Position numbers and translations under genes: made by a program. The notes beneath the pieces were generated by a model. That model searched no databases. It worked only from the letters and a program-made list of their open reading frames with translations, and had not been told where the DNA came from. Positions 47,305-58,888 of a stretch of DNA of 64,000 nucleotides are shown here, one piece after another; position 1 is the stretch's first letter, and the number at the start of each line of letters is the position of its first letter. This stretch comes from Arabidopsis thaliana (taxonomy: Eukaryota > Streptophyta > Magnoliopsida > Brassicales > Brassicaceae), in assembly GCF_000001735.4 (NCBI RefSeq), contig NC_003071.7, positions 16,715,443 through 16,779,442 of the forward strand. The letters run 5' to 3'.

Positions 47305-50300
47305 GTTGTTGTTATATACACTACGGGGATAGTTGTGTTTCTGTTTGGGCTCACAAGCACTTTATTAGTGTTTATACAAATATATATGTTAATGTAATAT
47401 TAATTAACCAATAAGTGCTAATAAAAGAGAAACTTGTGTTCCTTTCATAAACATTATGTGCTAGAAAACCCACCTTGTTATTATTCTCTCGATGTTGGTG
47501 CATCGAATTTAAATTCTAGGAAGAGTTCAAGGAACTCCGACGACTCACTCCAACCAATCATTCAATAATAGACCAATTTGATCAAATCTATCGATATTTC
47601 TTTTCTAAGTATGCGAGACATTCGTTGGAAACCATGTATATGGTGTAAACAGTGAAGTACAATAGGTTAATTTAGGAGTTTTATTCAAAAAAGCTTAGAA
47701 TGTTCAAATTTCTACTTATTATTTCGATTTGAGAAAATTCAGCTTTATTCTTCACCAATACGATTTTTATTTAATTGATTAAATAAGCTTTTTTTTTATA
47801 TAATCAATGTCATATTCTTTTTGGTCTATGCTCGGAAGACGTCAACAAGGATATTGGTTCCCTAAAGAAGAAACCTCCTCTTTTATTGAAAAAATATCTC
47901 TCACGTATTGATTGATATGTAAAAAGATGTCCTACATGTGAATTTCTATGATTGTGAAAAAAGAATTATTTTTTACTTTTAGATAACAATGTATACTCTA
48001 TGGTAACATTGCATCAATTATGAATGGATTGGCCAAGTATAAAATTTAATTATGATTATACCTCAAATTCACACTACTTAACCATCTATTTTCAGGCTAT
48101 TCCATTAATTAGTTTTTATTAACACAGTAATTTATTTGAGAACAGATTTGAAAATATTTTGCTAAACTACTTAACCTTAGACTAACTGGAAAACAATATT
48201 TAACTAAGTGTCTGCTAATTAAGAAAATTAAAGTATCGTTCACCTTCTAGACACACTATGTCGATTACTGTTTTGAGTGCAACTAGTGTATTCGAAATAA
48301 TACTTGGGTGAATTAAGTTTAAGCTTTGAGTAACTAAAAATTATATATAAGGATCCATAAGTTTTGTTGAAATAGAATAATCGGAACTTTTACATTCAAA
48401 AACTTTTTCATATATATACAGAAATTCAACCCCCAATAAACAAATGACTAATGAGTGATAGTCTGATAGGTGTTAATGACTGTCTTAATATGAGATACAT
48501 AAGAAATTTTGAATGGAATTATTTAATAAATGTGAATTATGTGGGTGACTTGACTATTCAGTGTTCACTGAACACAAAAAGGTACCAAAAAAATTATTCC
48601 AATCAGTGAGAGATCTTCAAAGGAAAGATTCTCATTCGCGCCAATATTTTTGCTGGGAAAAGGTAAAACTTTTTAGATTATTCTATAAATTATTTTGCTG
48701 ATGTTCCCTTACGAAAAAAACAGTATTCAGTACCAAAATGTCTGGCACATATAATCGTATAGACGATAAGTAGTTGTCGAAATTTTATAGGGCAATGGCT
48801 CAAGCAAGTGAAACATTGACACCTAGCCCATTCACATCTATGTCACTATATATGTGGGTTCACAAAGGTGACGTTTTCCTTATGTGAATCATGTAAATGC
48901 TATAAAGTTTTGTAGTACATGAGCGATTATATATTATTACGAAACTCCTGAAATATATGATATATAATCAGATGGGTTGAGGTAGTGACAATAGTTTGTA
49001 AGTGCACCAAAATACGTTTTGAGCTATTAAGTCCGAAGTTTAGGTCCTTTTAAGTTATCGAAGGTATGCTTAAAAAAATTTACTACCTTTTAGTTTTTTT
49101 TTGCATGATCGTTATTCGAGAAACATGCTGACGCACAGATTGATCAGACGCTGTGGTAATCCAAGTGATAGCAACAACACAAAATCATGTGGAGAATGAT
49201 GATGATGATGCACATATGGATTTGCATAAATTTTGTAATCTCCGAAATATTGTGGAGAATGAAGGAGGAGAAACATAACATTTTAAAAATGGATAAAGAA
49301 AAAGAAAGTGATGGAAAAATAAGTATGTGGTAGAAAAATAGGGTTCCTTCTTCTCATTTGTCTCTTTCAAGCTTTATGATGCAAAGCGACCCTTCTTTTT
49401 CTTCCCTTTATTTTCTTTTATTGTTATCGTTAGTGTCACTTTCTTTTTATTAATTTCATAAAGTCGTATGATCGTATCCATTGTTTTTATTTTGCTCCGA
49501 CAGGACCGACACTGATCTTTCTATATCTTTCGGTAATTAATGTTATAGGATTCCTTTTTCAGATCACATCATTTGTATTTTATGTTATTTTCGTTTAACA
49601 TAATACACTAATAAAATGACTTCATAAAAGATATGGTTTAGGTTGGGGAATAAAAGATATGGTCGAGCCATACTTCTAATCCTTAATTTAGGTTGATAGA
49701 ACATCTACCGTCACTAACAAGTAATGAAGTCAGATTAAAACTTGATCGTGACAAAAATTGTCCCATATATTTTAAATGAACATGATAACATATTAATTGA
49801 AAAATGTTTTAGTGACTTAGTTGTATTGAATAGCAAAGGCAAGTAAGTAGTTATATACAATGACTTTCCTATACTCGAGAAGACCGTATCCAAGTAAATC
49901 AAGAAGATCGATATATATCTAGCCGGATCTTTGGATTGTCAAGTGTCAACAATCTTAATTAGATCAAAACAGTCTGTTTTAAAACATATGCCAAGTTGTC
50001 AAACAGAAACCAAGCTTTTCATCACTCAAAGGAGAATCACAAATTCTGCATGGCGTGGGGGATAGATATATATCATCGGGAGCCACTGAGTCCAAGAAAT
50101 TGAATCTATTGACTTCCTATTGCTAATCTATTTCAAAATAACCACGTCAGAGAGATACGAGTACATGTAATATCAATGAGATATTTTCTTAGGAGTAATT
50201 TGAAGATATTTAATTTGCGGTTGTAATAATCCCTTTTGAAAATAATTTGACTTGTACACACGGCAACAAAAGAATGATCTAAAGGCAAGTAACAAGAATC

Positions 50301-50574
50301 TGAGTATCCACCACCTCTTCCTGTTCCTGTTCTTGTTCCTGTTCGATTCCAAACTCTCACTTTCTCTGCCCCCCTCGTGTCTGGCTCCCACCTTTTGTGT
50401 CCACTCAACCAACAACAACAGTGTATCTCTTCTCCTCCGTTAAATAACTTTATATTTCCCCGTTACATTTCCTTATTGTAACAACCAAAAAATAATTCAC
50501 CTGAGACTCACATTCTTTAAGGTTTTCGCATTTAATATTTCACTTTCTTGAAATCTCCTATATTTTTGTTATAT

Positions 50575-50748
50575 ATGGTCGTCGGCGATGCCAACGGCGG
50601 TGAATGTAGCGAAACAATGCTTAACGGCAGAAGCATCCTACGCATTAGAAGAAGCTGTGAACGTTGCACGTCGAAGAGGACACTCACAAACGACGTCGCT
50701 TCACGCTATCTCAGCTTTACTCTCTCTACCAACCTCAGTCTTACGTGA
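50575..50748 (+). other. Overlapping upstream open frame at the SMXL8 start
   Basis: An ATG at 50575-50577 lies 13 bases before the SMXL8 ATG in another frame and stays open to 50748. Its -3 base is T (weak) with G at +4, while the SMXL8 ATG has G at -3, so leaky scanning would favour SMXL8. It would tend to lower SMXL8 translation. Confidence 0.5.
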
Positions 50749-53632
50749 CGCATGTGCTCGTGTTCGTAACTCTGCTTACTCTCCTCGTCTTCAATTCAAA
50801 GCTTTAGATCTTTGCTTAAGCGTTTCTTTAGACCGGATCCAGTCGGGTCATCAACTTGGATCTGATGATTCACCACCTGTTTCTAACTCTCTAATGGCTG
50901 CAATTAAACGATCTCAAGCGCATCAACGTCGTTTACCTGAGAACTTCAGGATCTATCAAGAAATGTCACAGAGTCAGAATCAGAACTCACTTTCTTGTGT
51001 GAAAGTGGAGCTTCGTCAGTTGATTCTTTCGATCTTGGATGATCCGGTTGTGAGCCGGGTTTTTGGTGAAGCGGGTTTTCGGAGCTCCGAGTTAAAGCTT
51101 TCCATTATTCGACCTGTTCCTCATCTTCTTCGTTATTCATCACAACAGCCTCTGTTTCTCTGTAACCTAACCGGGAATCCTGAACCGAATCCGGTTCGAT
51201 GGGGTTTCACCGTACCAAGCCTGAATTTTAACGGAGATTTGGATTACCGGAGGATTAGCGCGGTTTTCACGAAAGATAAAGGGAGGAATCCTCTGCTTGT
51301 TGGTGTATCAGCTTACGGTGTACTAACCAGTTATTTAAATTCGCTAGAGAAAAACCAAACCGACGGGATGATTCTCCCGACGAAGCTTCACGGTTTAACG
51401 GCGGTTAACATCGGTTCAGAAATCTCCGACCAAATCAGCGTCAAATTCGATAAAACCTACACCGACACTAGGTTTCATGATCTAGGGAAGCTTGCAGAGC
51501 AAGGTTCAGGACCTGGACTACTCTTACACTACGGTGATCTTAGGGTTTTCACCAACGGCGAAGGAAACGTACCGGCGGCGAATTACATCGTGAATCGGAT
51601 TTCGGAGCTGTTGCGGCGACACGGGAGAAGAGTGTGGTTGATCGGAGCGACGACGAGCAACGAGGTTTATGAGAAGATGATGAGAAGGTTTCCGAATGTG
51701 GAGAAAGATTGGGATTTGCAGTTACTCACCATCACTTCTCTTAAGCCTTGTTTGCCTCACAACAAGTCCAGGTTATTATTACTTCTCTTAAGCCTTCTCT
51801 TAAAACAATGGTACTAATTTAAAACAGAGTATCAACTAAATGTAGAAACAGAGCATTGATTAGAATATGACTTCTACATTTTCTCTGTTGCACTAACTTT
51901 AGGAGTATATTTTCCAAAAAAATTCTCTGTAACGTTGTCTTACTTACATTATGTTGTAATTGAAAACAGTTTGATAGGATCATTTGTTCCGTTTGGTGGA
52001 TTCTTCTCAACAACTCCTTCTGAACTGAAACTACCCTTCTCCGGTTTCAAAACGGAAATCACCGGACCCGTTTCTTCAATATCCGATCAGACACAATCTA
52101 CCTTGCCACCTTGGTTACAAATGACCACAAGAACTGATTTAAACCAAAAATCAAGTGCCAAGGTCGGTTTACTTTCTCTTCTCCTAATTTCTTAATCTCC
52201 CATAATCCTACGAGTATGTTTCTTGTACTACAAGTTTCATTATGTTATGTTAATTGCAACGTGTATTTACATCTCCTCAGTGCAGACCAAAGAAGGGTTG
52301 GAATCAGTTTGTGGAAATAAGTTCACGAGCAGTGCTTCTGCATCGACCTGTTCAGCTAAATCGGTCACCACTGATCTGAATCTTAGGGTAAGTTCAGTCA
52401 CCACAGGATCCGGTCTCAAGAAGCATTTGGATAGCAAAGATTTTTCTCAGCCACAATCTGTGTCCTCCTATTCCTTTGATAACCCAAGGGACCTCAACGC
52501 AGAGAGTTTCAAGATTATTTACAGAAGATTAACCGATATGGTTTCAGGACAAGATGAGGCTGCTAGAGTTATCAGCTGTGCACTGTCACAACCGCCTAAG
52601 AGTGTCACTCGAAGAGATGTTTGGCTTAATTTGGTTGGTCCTGATACTGTAGGAAAGAGAAGAATGTCGCTTGTCCTTGCTGAGATTGTGTATCAAAGCG
52701 AACACAGATTTATGGCCGTTGATCTTGGTGCCGCGGAGCAGGGAATGGGCGGTTGTGATGATCCGATGAGGTTGAGAGGAAAGACGATGGTTGATCATAT
52801 CTTTGAAGTGATGTGTAGGAATCCTTTCTGCGTGGTTTTCCTTGAGAACATTGAAAAAGCTGACGAGAAGCTGCAGATGAGCTTGTCAAAGGCAATCGAA
52901 ACTGGGAAGTTTATGGATTCACACGGGAGAGAAGTTGGTATCGGAAACACTATTTTTGTTATGACGTCATCTTCACAAGGTTCCGCAACAACAACATCTT
53001 ATTCTGAAGAGAAACTATTGAGAGTCAAAGGAAGGCAAGTGGAGATAAGGATTGAAACTGTATCTAGTTTACCAATGGTGCGATCGGTTTACGGCCCAAC
53101 CTCGGTGAACAAGAGGAAGCTGATGGGATTAGGGAATCTTCAGGAGACAAAAGATACTGTGGAGAGCGTAAAACGGTTAAACAGAACAACTAATGGAGTT
53201 CTTGATCTGAACCTTCCGGCTCAAGAAACCGAAATCGAGGAAAAATATCATTGTGAAGAGAACTCAAACGTTTGGTTAATGAACTTGAAGAATCATAAAC
53301 GTCTCATTGAGGTTCCTTTCAAGCCTTTTGATTTTGAAGGACTAGCTGAAAAAATCAAAAAGAGCGTTAAAGAAAATTTCGACAAGTGCGTGAGATCGGA
53401 TTGCTTGCTGGAGGTTGACCCTAAGATCATAGAACGATTGCTAGCGGCTGTTTATTTCTCAGATAGTAGAAAAGATATCAAAGAGTTGCTGGAGAATATA
53501 ATGAGTCCAGTGTTCTTGAGAATTAAAGAAAGGTATGAAATCACTACTAGTTGTGTAGTAAAATTAGTTGGTCGAGATCTTGACATTTTTCTTGAGGATC
53601 AAATGGACTTGTTCTTTGTAAAATCTCAGTAG
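50588..53632 (+). CDS. SMXL8: SMAX1-like 8, D53-type repressor of strigolactone signalling
   Basis: Exons 50588-51771, 51970-52162 and 52286-53632 give 907 residues. SMXL6/7/8 are nuclear repressors that are ubiquitinated by SCF-MAX2 when D14 binds strigolactone. The N-terminus (about 1-170) is a double Clp-N domain beginning [21 protein letters not shown] ClpB-like P-loop region occupies the C-terminal half; the RGKT degron motif is at residues 623-626, and the EAR motif LDLNLP, which recruits TOPLESS, is at 765-770. The third exon is read from ACC at 52286; an AG five bases earlier would break frame. I recall a published length near 910, so one junction may differ by a few codons. Confidence 0.93.
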
Positions 53633-54391
53633 GTTAAAGAGAACTTTATATGGAAAGTGTATCATATAAGGTAGAGTTAGTAATAGGTATTATTGTTCTT
53701 TTGTGTTGCTATACTATGATAATGTGTGTTCCTGTAGTTATGATGATGAGTTGATCTTTCTCCTTGTTTATTTTATATGTATGTAAATAGTTATTTACAT
53801 TCTATTTTATTTTACCTGTTTTAAACAAATCGACAGCGTTTAGTGAATAACGTCATTATTTATAAAATATGATAACTGTTTAATATATATTTATGTACAT
53901 GTATAAAGATTTCTAACTATAACTACAGAAGCAAAGCTCCTCCTCAAAAAGACCTTAAAGTCAAATAGATCAAAACAATACAGACAAGTATTGATGATCA
54001 AAATTGATTTATTTGGAAGACCGGATTTGTTGCAATGAACTAGCATAGACTCAACGTGTGGATGTCCGAGTACCGTGATGATCATCTTGAACCATATCAG
54101 TTCTTAAGTTAAAAATGCGAATACCATGTATTCAGTTTTCGCGAATGACCGATTAACTGTCTTCCGATCCGTTTTTTTCGTTTTCCATGATATCGATAAC
54201 TCGGTCCACAATCTGATGCAATTTGCTGATGAGTTTTGGGAAATATTTTGGAGGCAAAACACACAAAATTATTTCACTATAAAAATGTTACTATAATAAT
54301 AAGTTGACCATATAAACAAAGAACCAAAATTGACCCCAAGGAGCGTCGCATAGTCTTATTCTTCAGCAAATCTACGACTCGACTTACCCAG

Positions 54392-54431
54392 AAACATGAT
54401 GACACTTTTCTTTTGGTAAACATGATGTCAC
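54392..54431 (-). repeat. Short T-rich insert flanked by near-identical 14-bp repeats
   Basis: AAACATGATGACAC at 54392-54405 and AAACATGATGTCAC at 54418-54431 differ at one base. They flank TTTTCTTTTGGT, which on the minus strand reads ACC then A-rich. Compatible with a minus-strand retro-insert like those at 44076 and 47265. Confidence 0.4.
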
Positions 54432-55520
54432 GAAAAAAAATTACACACATAATCTATAGATAGTTAGAGGATGTGTTAGAATTCACATATCAGTTTAATT
54501 GGTAGTATATGATTTATATGCTGATTATGATTGAAAACTATCAGCCTGTTTTAAGGTAATTATGAGTTATGATGGGTACTTATGAGTTTGACCATATATA
54601 GGATTAGGTTGTTAAAATGCATACATACAGGTTATGTGTATGTTTATGTTTATATTTTCATATAAACAACAACAAGTACACTTTCTTGTAATTTAGTGAT
54701 TTAGATTTCTTAATCAATTTGTGTTTTTTTTTAATTGTGGAGTAGTATGAATTGAGTTCACAAAATAGCAAATTTGTGACTACGAAAACTCCACGGAAGA
54801 TATATAGAAGAATCGAAGAAAAGTAGAGAATAATGAGGAGTAAGTCAAATGATCAAATCCACGGACTAATCCATTATGTTTGATGTGACGAGAGAAAAAT
54901 AAGTGAATATTTAATACTATATACTATAGTATATTTTTGCAAAAGTTAAAGGTGTTGCATTAATTTTTTGATAGCAAACAATTAAGGAAATGGGGGAAAA
55001 AGTGTAAGCGGGCGGCCAAGTGAAGACATTCTCTGTCGCCCACCCAAACACCAAAGAAGAGAAGGCGTGCCTCACTTTCCCTCTTTCTCCACGCACTTCT
55101 CCTTGCCCGTGTTTCTCACTCGCTTTACCCTAATCACTCCATTACAACTATACCTACAAGACCATTAAGATAAGCTTATCAATAAGAACACTGAGATAAA
55201 GTTGATCTCTATTTACGAATTGTTTACTACCAATAGATTTTGATTCGTACCAATCTTTTAAAGTATGTATGTATTGTTTGAATAGTAGTTCTACCGAACC
55301 AAAAATATTTTAATTGATCATGTAAAATATATTTAAGATTGTTGTGTGTTAATTATAGTGATCTTTAGAAAAAAGAGTAGCCAACGTGATAATGAAAGCG
55401 CGTGTTAAGAGTATTGAAACACTCACACGCTTGTGGAGGTTACCTGCTAAGTCGGTCGATTTGATCGATGGTGGGTCTTTTACACATCCCCAACGTCATT
55501 TACCATTTATTCAACCTCAT

Positions 55521-55620
55521 ATATTATGTTCTTGATGATGAAAAAGAACATAATATTTTTTTTTTTTTTTTTTTTTAATTTTTTTTTGATGATGATGAAA
55601 AAAAAAAATATTATGTTCTT
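55521..55620. repeat. Triple copy of ATATTATGTTCTT in alternating orientation
   Basis: The 13-mer is direct at 55521-55533, inverted at 55544-55556 and direct again at 55608-55620, with long T-runs and GATGATG between. The first two form a hairpin with a 10-base loop; the second and third form a longer stem that includes the T- and A-runs. Confidence 0.8.
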
Positions 55621-56515
55621 TTTTAATTTCTTTTTAATATTTTTGACAGTAATTTTATTTTAATCTTATTTTGTTACAAATAGTTTTTAATACCTTAGGA
55701 CCTGTTGGAACTTGGAAAAAAACAATATTTTTTAATATCTCAGGATCTTTGCCCATACATGTTTTGGGCACCCATGCGTTTATATGAAAAACAGCATGCA
55801 GATGTAAAATATAAACAACTGTAGATTTGGTCAGATGTTAAAATTTAAATTATGTCTTTTGAAATGTGACCTATAATTGTCCAGATAGATATACATAACT
55901 ATTTAGTAATTGTAAGTCTATTTCCTGTAATGTATTCAGCTAAATGCATGTAGATAATCTGATATCACATACATCTATAGCCATATAGAGAATGCATAGT
56001 AACATCAACAACATATAAATTTTGGGCTATTTTCTAATGAGGGTTTTTGAGTATAAATGGATCTCCTAAAACGAGTTTACCGGATGGGTAAGGTAGTAGT
56101 TCCCTTTGAGTTTTCTTTCTGCTTTGTATAATTAAAACAAAGTAATTGATTAGGAACTTAGTAGGTCCTAAAGAGAACCAACAATGGTTTCGGTTATAAA
56201 TAAACCAAATGGGTACATTATCCTTATATCTAGAAACTTTAACCAAAAACAAGATGTTATCTAGAAACAATAAATACATCCGGAATGAGACTTTTTCTTA
56301 TGTAAGTCGATACAATGGGGGCATTGTTTTATTTCCCTTCAAATGAACTTTGCTTTTTGATCATTTTAAAAAGCCATATTGAAAAAATCAATGAGATAGG
56401 AAGATAGATATTATAATATTCTTTTTATAAAAAAGACAAAAAAAATACACTAAAACAATTGAATAAGAGTCAGCAAAACAACGACGTCCTTACCTTTTTT
56501 AAAAGTTTCCCAGTT

Positions 56516-56528
56516 TTGACTTTTGACC
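56516..56528 (+). promoter_or_regulatory. CZF1: Paired W-boxes before CZF1
   Basis: TTGACT and TTGACC lie one base apart in the same orientation, about 290 bases before the leader intron. Close W-box pairs are typical of defence genes controlled by WRKY factors; CZF1 is known to be induced by chitin and stress. Use in vivo is inference. Confidence 0.6.
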
Positions 56529-56640
56529 TAAACCATTTCCATGTAGAAAGAGAGCAAAAAACAAAACAAAACAAAGATAAGTAAAAAATAAAAATGATAT
56601 AAAGAAGGAAGAAGAAGACCGAGAAAGGTAGACGAAAGAA

Positions 56641-57094
56641 AGAGCGTACCTTCCTCTTTCCTTCTTCGTAAAAACCAAGTTCCTTTTAAAAGGAGCCTCT
56701 CCTTTCTCATTTGATCCTTCTTCAAAAACCCCAACCACTTCTTCTCCCCAAAAACCTCCAAAGTTTCAATCTTTACTTCTCTCTTTTTCTCCAAGTTATC
56801 TTCTTTTCTAGGTATGTCTTGATTCTTTCTCTCTCTGTTTTTTCCTATTTCATTCAGGATTCTGGGTTTGGTTAAATCTTTAATCTTTATGGTTTTAATG
56901 GCTTGATTTTGACGAAACGGTCGTGTAATTATTCATTACTTTGCTTAAATTGGGGATTGATTTTGTGTATAAAGAAGAATCTTGAAAATGAAAAATTGAA
57001 ACTTTGAATCGAAAGAACTCAATTTGCGTTGCTCTTTCTCATTCTTTGTTGCTTTCTCCTAAAAGTTTTTCACTTTTGAATCACAGGAAGAGAT
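56641..57094 (+). other. CZF1: CZF1 leader with an intron (56812-57086)
   Basis: C/T-rich leader ending CTAG, then a GTATGT donor at 56812 and a TTTGAATCACAG acceptor at 57086, eight bases before the ATG. Introns in the 5' leader are common in this gene group. Exact transcription start not determined. Confidence 0.75.
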
Positions 57095-58888
57095 ATGTGC
57101 GGTGCAAAGAGCAACCTTTGCTCATCTAAAACCCTAACAGAAGTCGAATTCATGAGGCAGAAATCAGAAGACGGAGCTTCCGCCACGTGTCTCCTCGAAT
57201 TCGCCGCCTGTGATGATCTTTCATCGTTTAAGAGAGAGATCGAAGAGAATCCATCGGTGGAGATTGATGAGTCAGGGTTTTGGTATTGCAGACGGGTCGG
57301 GTCTAAGAAGATGGGTTTTGAAGAAAGAACACCACTTATGGTTGCTGCTATGTATGGAAGCATGGAAGTGTTGAATTACATAATTGCCACAGGAAGATCC
57401 GATGTGAACAGAGTTTGCAGTGACGAGAAAGTCACTGCTCTTCACTGTGCAGTTTCTGGCTGTTCTGTTTCTATCGTTGAGATCATCAAGATCTTGCTTG
57501 ATGCTTCTGCTTCACCTAATTGTGTTGACGCTAATGGGAACAAACCGGTTGATTTGTTGGCTAAAGATTCTCGGTTTGTTCCTAACCAGAGTAGAAAGGC
57601 GGTTGAGGTTTTACTGACCGGGATTCATGGTTCGGTTATGGAAGAAGAGGAGGAGGAACTGAAGAGTGTTGTGACTAAGTATCCAGCTGATGCATCACTT
57701 CCTGATATTAACGAAGGTGTTTATGGAACTGATGATTTTAGGATGTTTAGCTTTAAGGTTAAGCCATGTTCTAGGGCTTATTCACATGATTGGACTGAAT
57801 GTCCTTTTGTTCATCCTGGTGAGAATGCAAGGAGGAGAGATCCTAGGAAGTATCCTTACACTTGTGTGCCTTGTCCCGAGTTTCGTAAAGGGTCTTGTCC
57901 TAAAGGAGATTCGTGTGAGTACGCGCACGGTGTTTTCGAGTCTTGGCTTCACCCGGCGCAGTATAGGACACGGCTTTGCAAAGATGAGACTGGTTGTGCT
58001 AGGAGAGTTTGTTTCTTTGCTCATAGACGGGATGAGTTAAGACCGGTTAATGCTTCTACTGGTTCTGCAATGGTTTCACCAAGGTCGTCTAATCAGTCTC
58101 CTGAGATGTCTGTTATGTCTCCTTTGACGCTGGGATCATCGCCAATGAACTCTCCTATGGCTAATGGTGTTCCTTTGTCTCCAAGAAATGGTGGTTTATG
58201 GCAGAACAGAGTTAATAGCCTTACACCACCACCGTTGCAGCTTAATGGTAGCAGATTGAAGTCGACTTTGAGTGCTAGAGATATGGATATGGAGATGGAA
58301 CTTAGGTTTCGCGGTTTGGATAACCGGAGACTTGGTGATCTCAAGCCATCCAACCTCGAAGAGACTTTCGGATCATATGACTCAGCTTCTGTGATGCAAC
58401 TTCAATCACCAAGCAGGCATTCTCAGATGAACCACTATCCGTCTTCACCTGTGAGGCAGCCTCCTCCTCATGGATTCGAATCTTCAGCAGCCATGGCAGC
58501 TGCAGTGATGAATGCAAGATCCTCAGCGTTTGCGAAACGCAGCTTGAGTTTCAAACCAGCTCCAGTAGCTTCTAATGTCTCCGATTGGGGATCACCAAAT
58601 GGGAAGCTTGAGTGGGGAATGCAAAGAGATGAGCTGAACAAGTTGAGGAGAAGTGCCTCCTTCGGCATTCATGGAAACAACAACAACAGTGTGTCACGCC
58701 CTGCTAGAGACTACAGTGACGAGCCAGATGTGTCGTGGGTGAACTCACTGGTGAAAGAGAATGCACCAGAGAGAGTGAATGAGAGGGTTGGGAATACGGT
58801 GAATGGTGCAGCGAGTAGAGACAAGTTTAAGCTGCCGTCGTGGGCAGAGCAAATGTATATAGACCATGAGCAGCAGATTGTGGCATAA
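57095..58888 (+). CDS. CZF1: Ankyrin and arginine-rich tandem CCCH zinc finger protein
   Basis: A single coding exon of 597 residues. Also called SZF2, ZFAR1 or TZF10. Stress-induced RNA-binding protein that moves between nucleus and cytoplasmic granules and affects salt, ABA and defence responses. Two ankyrin repeats lie at about 72-140, with RTPLMVAAMYGSMEVLNYII-type sequence. A Cys-rich arginine-type region (Cys225 to His240) precedes two CCCH fingers: C260-x7-C268-x5-C274-x3-H278 and C295-x5-C301-x4-C306-x3-H310. The rest is Ser/Pro-rich with a conserved DWGSPNGKLEWG block near 500. All zinc ligands are intact. Length equals the known protein. Confidence 0.97.
   Translation: MCGAKSNLCSSKTLTEVEFMRQKSEDGASATCLLEFAACDDLSSFKREIEENPSVEIDESGFWYCRRVGSKKMGFEERTPLMVAAMYGSMEVLNYIIATGRSDVNRVCSDEKVTALHCAVSGCSVSIVEIIKILLDASASPNCVDANGNKPVDLLAKDSRFVPNQSRKAVEVLLTGIHGSVMEEEEEELKSVVTKYPADASLPDINEGVYGTDDFRMFSFKVKPCSRAYSHDWTECPFVHPGENARRRDPRKYPYTCVPCPEFRKGSCPKGDSCEYAHGVFESWLHPAQYRTRLCKDETGCARRVCFFAHRRDELRPVNASTGSAMVSPRSSNQSPEMSVMSPLTLGSSPMNSPMANGVPLSPRNGGLWQNRVNSLTPPPLQLNGSRLKSTLSARDMDMEMELRFRGLDNRRLGDLKPSNLEETFGSYDSASVMQLQSPSRHSQMNHYPSSPVRQPPPHGFESSAAMAAAVMNARSSAFAKRSLSFKPAPVASNVSDWGSPNGKLEWGMQRDELNKLRRSASFGIHGNNNNSVSRPARDYSDEPDVSWVNSLVKENAPERVNERVGNTVNGAASRDKFKLPSWAEQMYIDHEQQIVA

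Larger units (their letters stand above)
41817..50587. other. 8.8 kb gene-free A/T-rich region upstream of SMXL8
   Basis: No convincing coding sequence was found in either strand, and no RNA gene. The part next to 41817 is the kinase promoter; the last several hundred bases lead into SMXL8. Landmarks: a G-box CACGTG at 43698-43703; a poly(A) micro-insert at 44076-44139; GCTCGTGATT repeats at 45371-45401; an (AT)8 run at 46851-46866; a second micro-insert at 47265-47304; an E2F-like ATTGGCGCGAAT (minus strand) at 48634-48645; a CT/TTCC run at 50320-50345. The region is far longer than other gaps in the window. Confidence 0.55.
53633..56640. promoter_or_regulatory. Spacer and CZF1 upstream region
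   Basis: About 3 kb. It contains the SMXL8 3' region, a T-rich micro-insert with direct repeats (54392-54431), a triple alternating repeat (55521-55620), a CAMTA-type GCGCGT at 55398-55403, a GACGTC at 56483-56488 and a tight pair of W-boxes, TTGACT at 56516-56521 and TTGACC at 56523-56528. A G/C-richer patch at 55000-55130 has no open frame. No gene was recognised. Confidence 0.5.

Noticed and set aside
50173..50418. 81-codon minus-strand frame rich in Arg and Asn
   Set aside because: It mirrors the CT-rich leader of SMXL8; no domain and poor composition.
55000..55130. G/C-richer patch that resembles a promoter or leader
   Set aside because: No open frame, TATA box or splice site follows within reach, so no gene could be supported.
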